Position numbers and translations under genes: made by a program
Shown: one piece after another, positions 34,836 through 35,228 of the stretch
Numbering within the stretch: position 1 is the stretch's first letter
How the letters are laid out: each line of letters starts with the position of its first letter
The notes under the pieces: generated by a model
The model's database searches: none
What the model was told of the DNA's origin: nothing
The model's input: only the letters and a program-made list of their open reading frames with translations
From: Acidimicrobiaceae bacterium
GTDB lineage: Bacteria > Actinomycetota > Acidimicrobiia > Acidimicrobiales > Poriferisodalaceae
Direction of reading: 5' to 3'
DNA length: 35,228 nucleotides
NCBI GenBank assembly: GCA_002721305.1
Contig: PBKA01000012.1
Coordinates: 1 to 35,228, forward strand

Positions 34836-35009
34836 ATGGTCATGAAGCGTCTGATATCGGACTTCAAATTGAGGAAGAAACTCGACCGGGAGCGAAGACT
34901 TGAGCAACTCCGTCAGGGGAATCGCGGTCCGAAAGGCGGGCCTCATCGAGGTTCAAAGGCGGAAAAAAACAAGAAAGCAGCTCGAAGAGCCAACCGTGAC
35001 ACCTGGTAG
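34836..35009 (+). CDS. Small highly basic protein between smpB and ssrA
   Basis: A 57-residue open frame from the ATG at 34836 to TAG at 35007-35009; an in-frame ATG two codons on (34842) is equally possible. Twenty of 57 residues are Lys or Arg. The N-terminal half MKRLISDFKLRKKLDRER looks helical. The middle GNRGPKGGPHRGS is Gly-rich, and the tail KAEKNKKAARRANRDTW resembles RNA-binding tails. Most of the space between smpB (ends 34796) and ssrA is occupied by it. TTGACA at 34804-34809 is a possible -35. I do not recognise a family. Position and composition suggest an RNA- or ribosome-associated role, or a chance ORF. Confidence 0.5.
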   Translation: MVMKRLISDFKLRKKLDRERRLEQLRQGNRGPKGGPHRGSKAEKNKKAARRANRDTW

Positions 35010-35022
35010 CTCACGCCTGGCA

Positions 35023-35050
35023 TTGGCTGTGAGACTCTCGCCGCTAGCCT
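35023..35050 (+). promoter_or_regulatory. Candidate ssrA promoter
   Basis: TTGGCT (35023-35028) and TAGCCT (35045-35050) are separated by 16 nt, a near-consensus housekeeping promoter arrangement. It would start a precursor about 30 nt upstream of the mature tmRNA 5' end. Confidence 0.5.
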
Positions 35051-35060
35051 AATGATGAAG

Positions 35061-35080
35061 GTCCAGACCCTGATCTGGAC
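35061..35080 (+). other. Hairpin in the tmRNA 5' leader
   Basis: GTCCAGA (35061-35067) pairs perfectly with TCTGGAC (35074-35080) around a 6-nt loop, ending 7 nt before the mature tmRNA. There is no T-run, so it is unlikely to be a terminator; it may lie in the part removed by RNase P. Confidence 0.5.
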
Positions 35081-35087
35081 GGATCAC

Positions 35088-35228
35088 GGGGGTGATCGGT
35101 TTCGACTTCGACGGTTGATATGAGAGAAGCGAGCCGTGGTCTCCGGAGCCACGTTAAAGAGCCGGAACACTTACAAACGCCAATGTCAAAACTAATGACC
35201 TGGCGCTCGCTGCCTAATTTAGGTATCG
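35088..35228 (+). ncRNA. ssrA: Transfer-messenger RNA (tmRNA), 5' part, cut by window end
   Basis: The 5' end GGGGGTGATCGGTTTCGAC at 35088 matches the conserved tRNA-like acceptor start of one-piece tmRNAs. The tag frame begins at GCC (35179) and reads ANVKTNDLALAA, closed by TAA at 35215-35217. The LALAA end is the canonical degron recognised by Clp proteases. The 3' pseudoknots and acceptor lie beyond the window. The SmpB gene is about 290 nt upstream, in line with their joint function in ribosome rescue. clpP about 4 kb upstream encodes the degrading protease. Confidence 0.96.

Noticed and set aside
35061-35080. Rho-independent terminator before ssrA
   Set aside because: The stem is good but no T-run follows; the sequence continues directly into the tmRNA 5' end.
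1-35228. CRISPR arrays, insertion sequences, integrases, tRNA genes
   Set aside because: I read for regularly spaced repeats, transposase or integrase motifs and T-loop sequences on both strands and found none. The only tRNA-like element is the tmRNA 5' end.

Overview
The window looks like a chromosomal segment of a free-living or host-associated actinobacterium of moderate GC content, most likely an uncultured Acidimicrobiia-type lineage. That placement is inference. It rests on the MBL-fold/rph/rdgB gene order known from actinobacteria, on widespread leaderless promoters (TANNNT 6-8 nt before a start codon), and on the density of acyl-CoA, amine and hydantoin catabolism genes. No 16S rRNA or other taxonomic marker is present.

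Region A (1-27869) is catabolic. It starts with the 5' end of a VOC/glyoxalase gene cut by the window edge (minus strand; easily missed because it is short). A cyclase-family hydrolase, a small Rossmann-like protein, a divergent crotonase and an SDR follow. The centre is a tight operon at 3633-10976: two tandem 800-residue FAD dehydrogenase/GcvT fusions (dimethylglycine/sarcosine dehydrogenase type), an MttB-family methyltransferase homologue without an in-frame stop, and an EamA transporter. Next come an alpha/beta hydrolase, a class III CoA transferase and a second hydrolase, then a convergent thioesterase and an amidase/aminotransferase pair. That pair diverges from a 1296-residue HyuA-HyuB (oxoprolinase/N-methylhydantoinase) fusion followed by a YbaK deacylase. 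A haloalkane-dehalogenase-like hydrolase, an orphan molybdenum hydroxylase large subunit, a polytopic membrane protein and a thiolase complete the region.

Region B (27892-35228) is mainly housekeeping, opened by a strong bidirectional terminator. It holds a TRAM/4Fe-4S RNA m5U methyltransferase divergent from rpe, a small secreted or lipoprotein ORF, clpP divergent from a D-threonine-aldolase-type PLP enzyme, an MBL/rph/rdgB operon, and smpB. A previously unlisted 57-residue very basic ORF follows, and then the 5' part of ssrA (tmRNA), whose tag ANVKTNDLALAA can be read.

How the genes may work together (inference): the 3633-10976 operon reads as a stepwise N-demethylation module for a methylated quaternary or tertiary amine. 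The MttB-like protein would take the first methyl, and two FAD/GcvT enzymes would pass later methyls to folate. The hydantoinase fusion, amidase and aminotransferase could process N-methylhydantoin or oxoproline-like nitrogen compounds. CoA transferase, crotonase, thiolase and thioesterase would handle carbon skeletons as CoA esters. No mobile element, CRISPR array or tRNA was recognised.
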